10,195 nucleotides of DNA from Candidatus Delongbacteria bacterium (GCA_022013635.1 JAKLPX010000276.1:1-10195); one strand, 5' to 3'. Positions 1 to 6,519 are shown, numbered from the stretch's first letter. Translations and numbers: made by a program. The notes: generated from the letters alone by a model not told the origin.

Positions 1-123
1 AAGATTTTTTCGATATTCAATAACACCTTTTTTATCCGACTTACCTTTTGCCGCTTTATAAAATGCCAATTTCAGATTATCTGTATCGGCGATCTTATTT
101 ATCAGATTCCCCGTTCTTTTCAC
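1..123 (-). CDS. Reverse transcriptase, N-terminal 41 residues (DGR-type RT, cut by window edge)
   Basis: This partial reading frame runs off the window. From a GTG at 123 it reads MKRTGNLINKIADTDNLKLA and continues FYKAAKGKSDKKGV to the edge without a stop. The pattern (M-K-R-x-G-N-L, then D-N-L-x-L-A-[FY]-x-K-A-x-K-G-K) is the conserved opening of bacterial RNA-directed DNA polymerases of the group II/DGR type; I recognise it by memory, not by alignment. A TAG lies in this frame just upstream of the GTG (a TTG is the only alternative start), so the gene must begin here. It overlaps the HRDC gene by 29 nt in another frame, which suggests translational coupling. The catalytic domain with the YxDD box lies outside the window. 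In context (variable-region target and HRDC protein upstream) it would be the error-prone RT that copies a template repeat into adenine-mutagenised cDNA. Confidence is moderate because only the N-terminus is visible. Confidence 0.72.
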   Translation of the reverse strand, partial: MKRTGNLINKIADTDNLKLAFYKAAKGKSDKKGVIEYRKNL

Positions 124-562
124 TTTTACCAAATTCTTCTATTAATTTTTGTCCGTATCTTTCTACTCTCTTTTCACCTATGCCTTCGATCGTCTTTAAT
201 TTTGATAAGTTTACTTCATCTAATTGAGAAATATCAGATAACTCTTTATCAGTAAACACAGTATATGCCGGCAGAGCTTCTTCCTTTGCAATATCTTTTC
301 TTATTTCTCTTAACTTTGAAAATACTTTAAACTGCTCTTCAGACAAAACCGCTTTATAATCTATTTTATTCGGCTTATTATTTTTTGATGTGTATTTTAT
401 TCCGCTTTGAAGATACTCAATGCAGAATGTCCAATAACCGCCTGACTCTGCATGATTAAATTCTTTAAGCACTTCAATGACCCGATGGCTGCTTATAAAT
501 TTATTCATCTCATCCACATCATCATCCGGATCAAAAGCCGGTACAGTAAATATTTTTATCAT
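95..562 (-). CDS. HRDC-domain protein, likely DGR accessory factor
   Basis: This is a 155-aa soluble protein. Residues ~1-55 form a small acidic N-terminal region (FDPDDDVDEM, then SHRVIEV and YWTFCIEYL) of the kind found in HRDC proteins encoded beside reverse transcriptases. Residues ~74-146 are an HRDC domain: SEEQF..F..LREIR..IA...ALPAYTVFTDKELSDI, then a helix-hairpin-helix-like IEGIGEKRVERYG. HRDC domains (helicase and RNase D C-terminal) bind nucleic acid. No helicase or nuclease domain is present, so this is a stand-alone binding module. An AGGA lies 7 nt before the ATG. The RT gene starts inside its 3' end. In DGRs the accessory gene is usually avd, but HRDC-domain genes are a known minority alternative. 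I infer that it binds the RT, the template RNA or the target DNA. The fold call is strong; the DGR role comes from context. Confidence 0.82.
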   Translation of the reverse strand: MIKIFTVPAFDPDDDVDEMNKFISSHRVIEVLKEFNHAESGGYWTFCIEYLQSGIKYTSKNNKPNKIDYKAVLSEEQFKVFSKLREIRKDIAKEEALPAYTVFTDKELSDISQLDEVNLSKLKTIEGIGEKRVERYGQKLIEEFGKSEKNGESDK

Positions 563-587
563 TCTGTAATCCTAATTTTTGTTAATC

Positions 588-614
588 TTTCTTTTCTTTG
601 GCAAAGAAAAGAAA
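588..614. repeat. Perfect 13-bp inverted repeat with 1-nt centre
   Basis: The arms 588-600 (TTTCTTTTCTTTG) and 602-614 (CAAAGAAAAGAAA) are exact reverse complements separated by one base. It lies 26 bp upstream of the HRDC start codon, within the target-HRDC spacer. A smaller palindrome (GAAAG-T-CTTTC, 620-630) sits beside it. No U-run follows on the minus strand, so it is not an ordinary terminator for the upstream gene. It could extrude as a cruciform, or belong to a dispersed palindromic repeat family. The pairing is certain; the function is unknown. Confidence 0.7.
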
Positions 615-638
615 CAAAAGAAAGTCTTTCTATTCTCT

Positions 639-712
639 GCTTGAATCTCTCTTTATACGACTCTTTCCGGCGTTCGTCCCTCACGCCCGAGCCGTATTTT
701 CGAGATTCTTGC
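639..712. repeat. Long interrupted inverted repeat / structured element downstream of the variable region
   Basis: This 74-nt stretch folds on itself in nested steps. GC (639-640) pairs with GC (711-712). GAATCTC (643-649) pairs with GAGATTC (702-708). A 9-bp helix joins 655-663 to 689-697; in the minus-strand RNA it carries one G.U pair. GGCGT (669-673) pairs with ACGCC (683-687) around a 9-nt loop. It is GC-rich inside an AT-rich spacer. On the plus strand it is followed by nine T (713-721), giving a terminator-like layout, but no plus-strand gene is present. It begins ~40 bp past the target stop codon, where DGRs often carry a cruciform that aids retrohoming. It might equally be a structured RNA or a dispersed palindromic repeat. 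The pairing was found by eye. Confidence 0.6.
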
Positions 713-752
713 TTTTTTTTTAGCTCAAAGCGGAAAGGATAACCGAATGTAA

Positions 753-875
753 CTATGGGAGACGGACAACGCGGAAGCCGTAGGAGTCGGAGCTGAACTC
801 TGGGTCGCCGCTGCCCCGATTGGCAACACGACAGAAAGTAGCGCTGTTGCTCCAGCCGCCGCCGCGAAGAACGCG
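753..875 (-). other. Candidate DGR variable region (VR) at the 3' end of the target gene
   Basis: This covers codons 695-734 plus the stop, from RVLRGGGW to YGFRVVRLP, the classic end of the FGE-sulfatase/C-type-lectin fold where DGR variable regions lie. About 64% of the 123 bases are G or C (hand count), far above neighbouring DNA. At surface-loop positions the codons are almost all NNC: AGC AAC AGC (703-705), TTC (708), GGC AGC GGC GAC (715-718) and TTC AGC TCC GAC TCC TAC (721-726). That is the footprint of AAC codons with the first two bases randomised. The invariant framework (RGG, CRVANR, GFRVV) lies between them. The upstream boundary is approximate, because the template repeat needed to define it is not in the window. 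The NNC pattern is seen; the DGR mechanism is inferred. Confidence 0.72.
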
Positions 876-2957
876 GCCAGAGCCCGAACTTGCACCTGTA
901 GGATTAGTCTGACTACCAGATGTATAATCACCGTACCAATCATTACACCATTCCCAGACATTTCCGCTCATGTCGTAAATGCCGAGTTCGTTAGCTCTTT
1001 TGCCACCGACAGGATGAGTTGCACGGCCTGAATTTGAATCGTACCATGCCACATCATCAATGCTCCCGCTTCCGGAATATTCGTATCCTCTGCTGATACT
1101 GCCTCCGCTCGCCGCGTATTCCCACTCGGCTTCGGTCGGCAGACGATAGGTTACGCCTTCTTTTTTACTCAATTGTTTGCAAAACTCAACTGCGTCATTC
1201 CAAGTAACACATTCTACAGGATTGTTATCTCCCTTGAAGTTGCTCGGGTTCTTACCCATTACTGCCTGATATTGCGCCTGAGTAACTTCGGTTTTTCCGA
1301 TGTAGAAGTCACTTAAAGTAACATTGCTGCCTTCCCTGATGAATGTACCGCTTTCAACGAAAAACATTTCCATGCCTGTTGTTTTGGAAACGACAACTTT
1401 TTTTATATATAACGCTTTATATCGCTTCCCAAGCGTTTGATCCTTCTGCACTTTAGCGTAATCCCTCCACTTGCTCTTGAAGCCGTCAAGGTATTTTGCT
1501 TTGAGTTCGTCGCTGAGAGTTGATTCCTGCATTTCTTCCATGTCTTTTATGTCTTTTTCGAACTGGGGTTTCAGGCTTTCAAGCTCTGCCTGCTTTTGTC
1601 CTTTGGATTCTTTAATTTTTTGGTAAACCGGCTCAAGTAAAGGCAGTATTTTCTGCTTTACTTCGGGATATTTTACGGCATTAACTTCGTTTCTGAGTTT
1701 TTCAAGTTTTTCGTGTTTTACAAAAATATCATCCGTTCTGTCAAGTTCTGCTAAGGCTGTGTTGTATTTGGCTTTTAAATCGTTAAATATTTGTTCTTTT
1801 TCTTTTGCCTCTCTTGCTTTTCTTTCTTCGTCTGCCTTAGCTCTCTTGGTGTCATCTTCCTGAGCGGCGGCGAGTTTCCAGCTTGAAAGGTCTGTATTGT
1901 CAACGACGATGGTTTTGTCTTTTATTATTTTGGGCTGATAGACAGGCAGTTCTTCCTTTAAATATTCTTTGTTCTCGGTGAATTTTTTTATTTTTGCAAG
2001 TTCAGCCTTTTCATCGTACTGAAATATCGGTTTTGAGCCTGTTTTCTTCTGCTCTTCAACCACTTTTTCGGCATTGTACCTGAACAGCATGAATGGTTCG
2101 TAGGTTATTCCGCCTTCGGTCTGATATACCGGATTCATAGATGGCAAGCCTTGAGACTTTGTGTAGTCTCCAAGCCTGTTGTCGGCAAATTGTACCAGAT
2201 CCTCTATGGTGATTATTCCGTCTTTGGACATATCTATATCCATTGCTGAGTTCGGTGAGTCGTTCAGATAGGTCATGTAGTATGTGAATGCGCCTTTGCC
2301 CTTGTCCTTTCTTTCATAAGACTGCTGGCCTTCGCTTGCGGCATAAATGGTTTTGACGATGGTTTTATCAGACTTTCGGGATTGAGAAACCGGTTCTGTG
2401 CCTATTGCTGACTGTACTTTTATGCCTTTTCCGGTATTAAGTTTTGAGGCTATTTTCTCGCCAGTGCCTTTGCCTTCTTTCTTGATGAAGTTTCTGCATG
2501 CGTCAACTATCATGACGACTTCTGAAGGATTCTTTTCTTTTAGAATCTGCTTTATTTCCTCGACAGAAATGCTTCCGTATTTTTCGGGATTGTCAATGTT
2601 TCCGTCAGCTCCAAGAAGGTAGTTCTTGCCGTCTGAGCCGCCGATCCCGTGACCGGAAAAGAAGAAAATGACTTCGTCGCCTTTCTGAATTCCCCTTGCA
2701 AATGCGGTTACACTGGAGTAAAGATCGGAAGCCGTAAGCATTTCGCCGTAACCTGAGTCTTTTATCGCCCAGATATTGTCGTCTTCAAAGCCGCCCTGCA
2801 TGAGTAGTTCTTTCATTGCGTCAACATCGCCGTGGCAGGCCTCAAGTGACGCGAAAGCTTTGTAGTTCTGCACCCCGACAATCATTGCAGTCCGCTTTGC
2901 GTATGAAATGTTTAGCAGTAATGCTAATGTTAAGATGAAAATTAGTTTTGCTTTCAT
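753..2957 (-). CDS. Secreted caspase-like peptidase fused to a C-terminal FGE-sulfatase/C-type-lectin-like domain (DGR target protein)
   Basis: 734 aa. Residues 1-20 are a signal peptide (MKAK, hydrophobic core, ISYA then K21). Residues ~23-215 are a caspase/C14 fold with the His-Cys dyad visible: H103 in FFFSGHG and C154 in IVDACRN. Residues 242-253 (DMSKDGIITIED) match an EF-hand/dockerin-like calcium loop, common at the end of bacterial caspase domains. Residues ~365-500 are a charged, Lys/Glu-rich, probably coiled-coil stalk. Residues ~522-734 are an FGE-sulfatase domain (GMEMFFVESGTF, YIGKTEVTQAQYQAV, YRLPTEAEWEYAA, YDMSGNVWEWCNDW, RVLRGGGW, GFRVV). Only one Cys (C709) remains where true formylglycine-generating enzymes have an active-site pair, so it is probably a binding module, not a sulfatase-activating enzyme. 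The start has GAGAAG 6 nt upstream. It follows the AAA ATPase gene by 18 nt. The 3' end carries the candidate variable region. Inferred role: an exported protease whose diversified lectin-like tip recognises a ligand. Confidence 0.88.
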   Translation of the reverse strand: MKAKLIFILTLALLLNISYAKRTAMIVGVQNYKAFASLEACHGDVDAMKELLMQGGFEDDNIWAIKDSGYGEMLTASDLYSSVTAFARGIQKGDEVIFFFSGHGIGGSDGKNYLLGADGNIDNPEKYGSISVEEIKQILKEKNPSEVVMIVDACRNFIKKEGKGTGEKIASKLNTGKGIKVQSAIGTEPVSQSRKSDKTIVKTIYAASEGQQSYERKDKGKGAFTYYMTYLNDSPNSAMDIDMSKDGIITIEDLVQFADNRLGDYTKSQGLPSMNPVYQTEGGITYEPFMLFRYNAEKVVEEQKKTGSKPIFQYDEKAELAKIKKFTENKEYLKEELPVYQPKIIKDKTIVVDNTDLSSWKLAAAQEDDTKRAKADEERKAREAKEKEQIFNDLKAKYNTALAELDRTDDIFVKHEKLEKLRNEVNAVKYPEVKQKILPLLEPVYQKIKESKGQKQAELESLKPQFEKDIKDMEEMQESTLSDELKAKYLDGFKSKWRDYAKVQKDQTLGKRYKALYIKKVVVSKTTGMEMFFVESGTFIREGSNVTLSDFYIGKTEVTQAQYQAVMGKNPSNFKGDNNPVECVTWNDAVEFCKQLSKKEGVTYRLPTEAEWEYAASGGSISRGYEYSGSGSIDDVAWYDSNSGRATHPVGGKRANELGIYDMSGNVWEWCNDWYGDYTSGSQTNPTGASSGSGRVLRGGGWSNSATFCRVANRGSGDPEFSSDSYGFRVVRLP

Positions 2958-2963
2958 ATTATT

Positions 2964-2969
2964 CTTCTC
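2964..2969 (-). promoter_or_regulatory. Ribosome binding site of the caspase-FGE gene
   Basis: GAGAAG lies 6 nt before the ATG at 2957, inside the 18-nt gap after the AAA ATPase stop. It supports this ATG, which also places a good signal peptide at the extreme N-terminus. Confidence 0.5.
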
Positions 2970-2975
2970 GTTTTT

Positions 2976-4166
2976 TTAAATTATACTTGAAGGCACAACA
3001 CTAATACCTTTATATTTCATTTTCTGCTTTCCGCCGTAAATAAGATAAGCATCGTTAACATCTCCATTAGATAAATTTATAAAGTAATTAAGCCCGTCAA
3101 TAAAACTACTGCTGAATGTTTCTCCGGATTTTATTTCGACAGGAATTAGTTTCTGACCATCTTCAATTAACATATCCACTTCGTGCCCAGTTGAATCCCT
3201 CCAGAAGTAAAGGGAAGGCAGTTCCTTTCTGTTGTATGCAGATTTGATGAACTCTGAAATGCAGTAGCTTTCAAAGATGCTTCCTCTGTATGGAGATAAC
3301 CTGATATCTTCAGGTTTTTTTATTCCGAGAAGGTAACATAAAAGACCTGAATCGTAAAAATACAGTTTAGGACTTTTTATAATTCTTTTTGAAAAATTCT
3401 TATGATATGGATTCAGCCTGTTAGTAATAAAGCTTGTTTCCAGTACGGAAAGCCATCTCTGAGCGGTCATATTACTTATACCGCAATCGGCAGCAAGTGA
3501 GGATAAATTCAAAAGCTGACCGGTCCTGCCTGCGCACAATTTGACGAAATCGGTAAACAGATTGATATCTCCGACATTTATAATTGACCTTACATCCCTC
3601 TGAACATATAATTGAAAATAATCACTCAGCCATTCCTGCGGCTCAAGGCCTTTATCGTGTATCCTTGGGTAGAATCCTGTATGAATTGATCTATAAATTT
3701 CAAATTTATCTTTGTTTGAACTGCTTTCTATATCCGCCGCGTTTAATTCTAAAGATTTTTCGCCTTCAAGTTCTCTCTTTGTAAAAGGCATCAGGTAGAA
3801 AATGCTTGCTCTGCCTGCTAAGGATTGTGATATACTTTGCAATAGAAGAAAATTCTGAGAGCCGGACAGTATAAACATCCCGTTTTTTTTCTCTGTATCA
3901 ACTATACCCTGTATGTATGAGAAAAGGTCGGGAACTCTCTGTGCCTCATCAATTATCACGCCATTCTTATATTGAGACAAAAATCCTCTTGTGTCATCAG
4001 CAGCATATTTTCTGCTGTCGGGATCTTCAAGGCTTACATATTCATATTCGGGGAAAACATATTTGAGAAGTGTAGTCTTTCCGGACTGCCGCGGGCCTGT
4101 TAAAGTAATTACCGGATACTTCTTTACCGCTTCTTTCAGTTTTTGTTCTAATGCTCTTTTTATCAT
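2976..4166 (-). CDS. AAA_14/DUF4143-family ATP-binding protein with nuclease-like C-terminal domain
   Basis: 396 aa. Residues ~1-130 are an AAA-type ATPase: Walker A GPRQSGKT (24-31), Walker B VIIDEAQ (70-76) and a sensor-like ILSGSQNF (99-106). Residues ~215-255 look like a winged helix (LSSLAADCGISNMTAQRWLSVL). Residues ~264-390 are DUF4143, with the KSPKLYFYDSGLLCYLLG signature. Within it E299 (FESY), EVDMLI (329-334) and PVEIKSG (342-348) match a PD-(D/E)xK nuclease-like core (E...D...ExK). Proteins of this family are abundant in bacteria and mostly of unknown function; full length is typically ~380-430 aa, so this one is intact. It is preceded by a promoter-like sequence and followed 18 nt later by the caspase-FGE gene, so the two are probably co-transcribed. 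The Shine-Dalgarno site (GAGAG) is weak. Whether it works with the retroelement is unknown; these genes are common cargo in unrelated settings. Confidence 0.88.
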   Translation of the reverse strand: MIKRALEQKLKEAVKKYPVITLTGPRQSGKTTLLKYVFPEYEYVSLEDPDSRKYAADDTRGFLSQYKNGVIIDEAQRVPDLFSYIQGIVDTEKKNGMFILSGSQNFLLLQSISQSLAGRASIFYLMPFTKRELEGEKSLELNAADIESSSNKDKFEIYRSIHTGFYPRIHDKGLEPQEWLSDYFQLYVQRDVRSIINVGDINLFTDFVKLCAGRTGQLLNLSSLAADCGISNMTAQRWLSVLETSFITNRLNPYHKNFSKRIIKSPKLYFYDSGLLCYLLGIKKPEDIRLSPYRGSIFESYCISEFIKSAYNRKELPSLYFWRDSTGHEVDMLIEDGQKLIPVEIKSGETFSSSFIDGLNYFINLSNGDVNDAYLIYGGKQKMKYKGISVVPSSII

Positions 4167-4188
4167 TACATCTCTCGCTCTTTTGCAG

Positions 4189-4209
4189 ATTTAACTTTCA
4201 TTGTTAAAT
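4189..4209. repeat. AT-rich 7-bp inverted repeat overlapping the putative -10/start site
   Basis: ATTTAAC (4189-4195) and GTTAAAT (4203-4209) are reverse complements 7 nt apart. They span the end of the putative -10 box and the expected transcription start upstream of the AAA ATPase gene. It could be an operator half-site pair, or chance in AT-rich DNA. Confidence 0.3.
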
Positions 4210-4235
4210 TTACAAAATTCCGAACAATTAGTCAA
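4207..4235 (-). promoter_or_regulatory. Sigma-70-like promoter for the AAA ATPase-DGR gene cluster
   Basis: On the minus strand TTGACT (4235-4230) is followed after exactly 17 nt by TAAATT (4212-4207), matching -35/-10 boxes at 5/6 and 4/6 positions. Transcription would start near 4200, ~34 nt before the ATG at 4166. It lies in the 74-nt gap after pyrC, where no terminator is visible, so read-through from pyrBC is also possible. If the host belongs to a lineage with non-standard promoters, this match is weaker evidence. Confidence 0.45.
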
Positions 4236-4240
4236 GACAT

Positions 4241-5566
4241 TTACGCTTTAAATATCTTGCCGTTATTTATGGTATAAAGCACTTTGCCGTAATGGGTGTC
4301 GTCATGGAAGCAGGTGTTGAGCGACAATGATTTTAATTTTCTTCTGTCAACTTTCCATTTTTTATTTTGATCAAAAATCGTAATTTCGGCAGTTCTTCCT
4401 TTTTTCAAAAGATCAGGTTCGAGATTAAGTATCTTTCTCGGATTAACGGTTATTTTTTTCAGAAATTCCATCAGACTGAGTTTTTTCGGTTTGACAAGGT
4501 ATGTGATGCCGGCTGAAAACATTGTTTCAAGCCCGAGAACTCCAAACGGTGCAAAGTCAAATTCAACATTTTTCTTTTCTGACGGATGCGGGGCATGGTC
4601 TGTGGCTATTACATCTATAATGCCGTCTTTTAAAGCTTTATGGATGGCGTCAACATCTTCCTGAGTCCTTAACGGCGGATTCATTTTATAATCGGTCGAG
4701 AATGTTCTTACTTTATCATCTGTTAATGAGAAATGGTGCGGAGTTACTTCGCAGGTGATTTTAAGTTTTTCCTTTTTCGCTTTTCTGATGAGTTCCACGC
4801 TTTCTTTTGCGCTTACATGCTGGAAATGCACCTTCCCGTCAACATATCTTGCGATCTCGATATCTCTCGCGATATTGATGCTTTCCGCAATAGCCGGGAT
4901 ATAAGACATTCCTAACTCTGTCGAAGTGAAAGATTCGTTCATGACGCCTTCGGTGAACGAATGGTCTTCGGGATGAACAAGAATAGGTGTGCCGAACATT
5001 TTAGCGTACTCGAGAGCGCCTTTCATGGTCTCCGACGATTGTATTCCGTTGCCGTCATCGGAAAAAGCCAAAGCTCCGTTCTCTGCCAATTCTGTCATTT
5101 CTGCCAAAACTTTTCCTTCTCTTTTAATAGTTACGGCAGGAATCTGATGAACTGTAACCAAAAGTTCCTTTGACCTGCTTTGAATATCTTTTAATATAAA
5201 TTTGTTGTCAACGCACGGGGTAGTGTTTGCCATCGCCGCCAAGCCTGTAATTCCTCCGGACATCGCCGCATTAGTTCCCGACACAATATTTTCTGCCTGC
5301 TCATAACCCGGTTCTCTTAAATGTACATGCATATCGAAAAATCCGGCTGAAATATACATTCCTTTTGCGTCAATGACTTCACAGCCTTTTTCCGCTTTGA
5401 TACTCTGTGCGATTTTTTCAATAACACCGTTTATGATTAAAATATCCGATTCAAATTCTTTTTCCGCATAAGCATCAATGACCGTTCCGTTCTTTATAAG
5501 TAATTTTTTCGCGACCGGTTTGAATAAAGGTTCGCTTAAATTTATATTATTTATCATTTTCTTCAT
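4241..5566 (-). CDS. pyrC: Dihydroorotase, class I (PyrC)
   Basis: 441 aa. It catalyses reversible cyclisation of N-carbamoyl-L-aspartate to L-dihydroorotate, the third step of UMP synthesis, in the cytoplasm. The amidohydrolase metal ligands are visible: H80 and H82 in DMHVHLREPG, the aspartate of FSDDG (170-171), H198 in LVHPEDH, H250 in FQHVSAKES, and D323 in ATDHAPHP. TPHH (276-279) and the substrate-binding NPPLR (296-300) are also present. The Asp at the position of the carboxylated Lys of other amidohydrolases and the ~430-aa length mark the class I type. GGAGG stands 6 nt before the ATG inside the pyrB 3' end, and the two genes share an ATGA stop/start overlap, so they are translationally coupled. 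ATG 9 nt further in is a weaker alternative start. The protein appears full length and active. Confidence 0.95.
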   Translation of the reverse strand: MKKMINNINLSEPLFKPVAKKLLIKNGTVIDAYAEKEFESDILIINGVIEKIAQSIKAEKGCEVIDAKGMYISAGFFDMHVHLREPGYEQAENIVSGTNAAMSGGITGLAAMANTTPCVDNKFILKDIQSRSKELLVTVHQIPAVTIKREGKVLAEMTELAENGALAFSDDGNGIQSSETMKGALEYAKMFGTPILVHPEDHSFTEGVMNESFTSTELGMSYIPAIAESINIARDIEIARYVDGKVHFQHVSAKESVELIRKAKKEKLKITCEVTPHHFSLTDDKVRTFSTDYKMNPPLRTQEDVDAIHKALKDGIIDVIATDHAPHPSEKKNVEFDFAPFGVLGLETMFSAGITYLVKPKKLSLMEFLKKITVNPRKILNLEPDLLKKGRTAEITIFDQNKKWKVDRRKLKSLSLNTCFHDDTHYGKVLYTINNGKIFKA

Positions 5567-6519
5567 TTCGCACCTCCAATATTTGCGCTTAACAGATACA
5601 GCACTGCCATTCTTGAAGCAACTCCGTTTAAAACCTGGTCTAAAATCACCTGATGGTCGCCGTCGGCAACATCGTCGTCAATTTCAACTCCTCTGTTCAT
5701 AGGTCCGGGGTGCAGTATCAGAATATCGTTTTTAGCTCTGGCAAGCTTTTCGTTCGTAATTCCCCAGTAATTATGATATTCCCTTAAAGACGGGAATGAC
5801 GCTCCTACATGCCTTTCGAGTTGTATTCTTAAAATATTCATAACATCTGAGTTTTCAATGGCTTCGTTAAGATCGTAAATTACTTCGACGCCCATTTTTT
5901 CTATATCTCTCGGCATCAAAGTTGAAGGGCCACAGACCTGTACTTTAGCTCCGAAAATCTTTAAAGCGTGAATGTTTGACATTGCGACTCTCGAATGAAC
6001 AATATCTCCGACAAGCGTAACTCGTTTACCTTTTAAGTCAGGTATATGCTCAACAATCGTCATCAAATCTAAGATCGCCTGAGTCGGATGCTCATGCGCT
6101 CCATCTCCGGCATTGATAATTATCGAATCCAGATTGTCCATAAGCATTTTATGCGCGCCCGGAGTGCTGTGACGCATAACGACCATATCTATCTTCATAG
6201 CCTCAATGTTCTTTGCGGTGTCTATGAGCGTTTCTCCTTTTTTCAATGAAGACGAAGAGGCCGCGAAATTCAATACATCGGCAGAAAGCCTTTTTTCCGC
6301 CATTTCGAACGATATTTTTGTTCGTGTTGAGTTCTCAAAGAACATGTTTACGACCGTTATTCCTTTTAAAGCGGCTACCTTTTTGTTCGGAGTATCTAAT
6401 ATCTGCTTAAAACTCACTGAAGTTTTAAGGATCAGATCCAAATCCTCCTTACACATGCCTTTTATGCCGAGAAGGTGCTTGATTTTAAGCAGCTGTTTGT
6501 CTCCTAATCTGTCGTCCAT
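5563..6519 (-). CDS. pyrB: Aspartate carbamoyltransferase catalytic subunit (PyrB)
   Basis: 318 aa. It joins carbamoyl phosphate and aspartate to give N-carbamoyl-L-aspartate, the committed step of pyrimidine synthesis. Carbamoyl-phosphate motif FFENSTRTKISFE (60-72, with STRTK at 64-68) is intact, as are the 80s loop SSSSLKKGET (88-97), HEHPTQAILD (142-151, with H144), RIQLER (231-236) and HPGPMNRG (270-277). Length is normal for the family, with a slightly extended N-terminus. GAGGG stands only 4 nt before the ATG, a tight spacing. No pyrI regulatory subunit is nearby, and the next gene is pyrC by overlap, so this fits the class that works as a bare trimer or in complex with dihydroorotase. 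A terminator just upstream separates it from pyrR and may control it. Confidence 0.96.
   Translation of the reverse strand: MDDRLGDKQLLKIKHLLGIKGMCKEDLDLILKTSVSFKQILDTPNKKVAALKGITVVNMFFENSTRTKISFEMAEKRLSADVLNFAASSSSLKKGETLIDTAKNIEAMKIDMVVMRHSTPGAHKMLMDNLDSIIINAGDGAHEHPTQAILDLMTIVEHIPDLKGKRVTLVGDIVHSRVAMSNIHALKIFGAKVQVCGPSTLMPRDIEKMGVEVIYDLNEAIENSDVMNILRIQLERHVGASFPSLREYHNYWGITNEKLARAKNDILILHPGPMNRGVEIDDDVADGDHQVILDQVLNGVASRMAVLYLLSANIGGAK

Noticed and set aside
588..614. Palindrome as intrinsic terminator of the target gene
   Set aside because: No T-run follows on the minus strand and the stem is almost all A-T pairs.
452..742. Plus-strand open frame of 96 codons over the target-HRDC spacer
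   Set aside because: It overlaps the HRDC gene antisense, passes through both inverted repeats, and shows no protein-like motif; all other genes are on the minus strand.
563..752. Spacer as site of the DGR template repeat
   Set aside because: No stretch matches the fixed parts of the variable region on either strand; its GC-rich part is an inverted repeat instead.
725..961. Minus-strand 78-codon Ala-rich frame over the variable region
   Set aside because: It is an out-of-frame shadow of the GC-rich FGE-domain 3' end; the main frame has clear family motifs.
753..2957. Annotation as a genuine sulfatase-activating formylglycine-generating enzyme
   Set aside because: One of the two active-site cysteines is missing, no sulfatase gene is nearby, and the domain end looks diversified.
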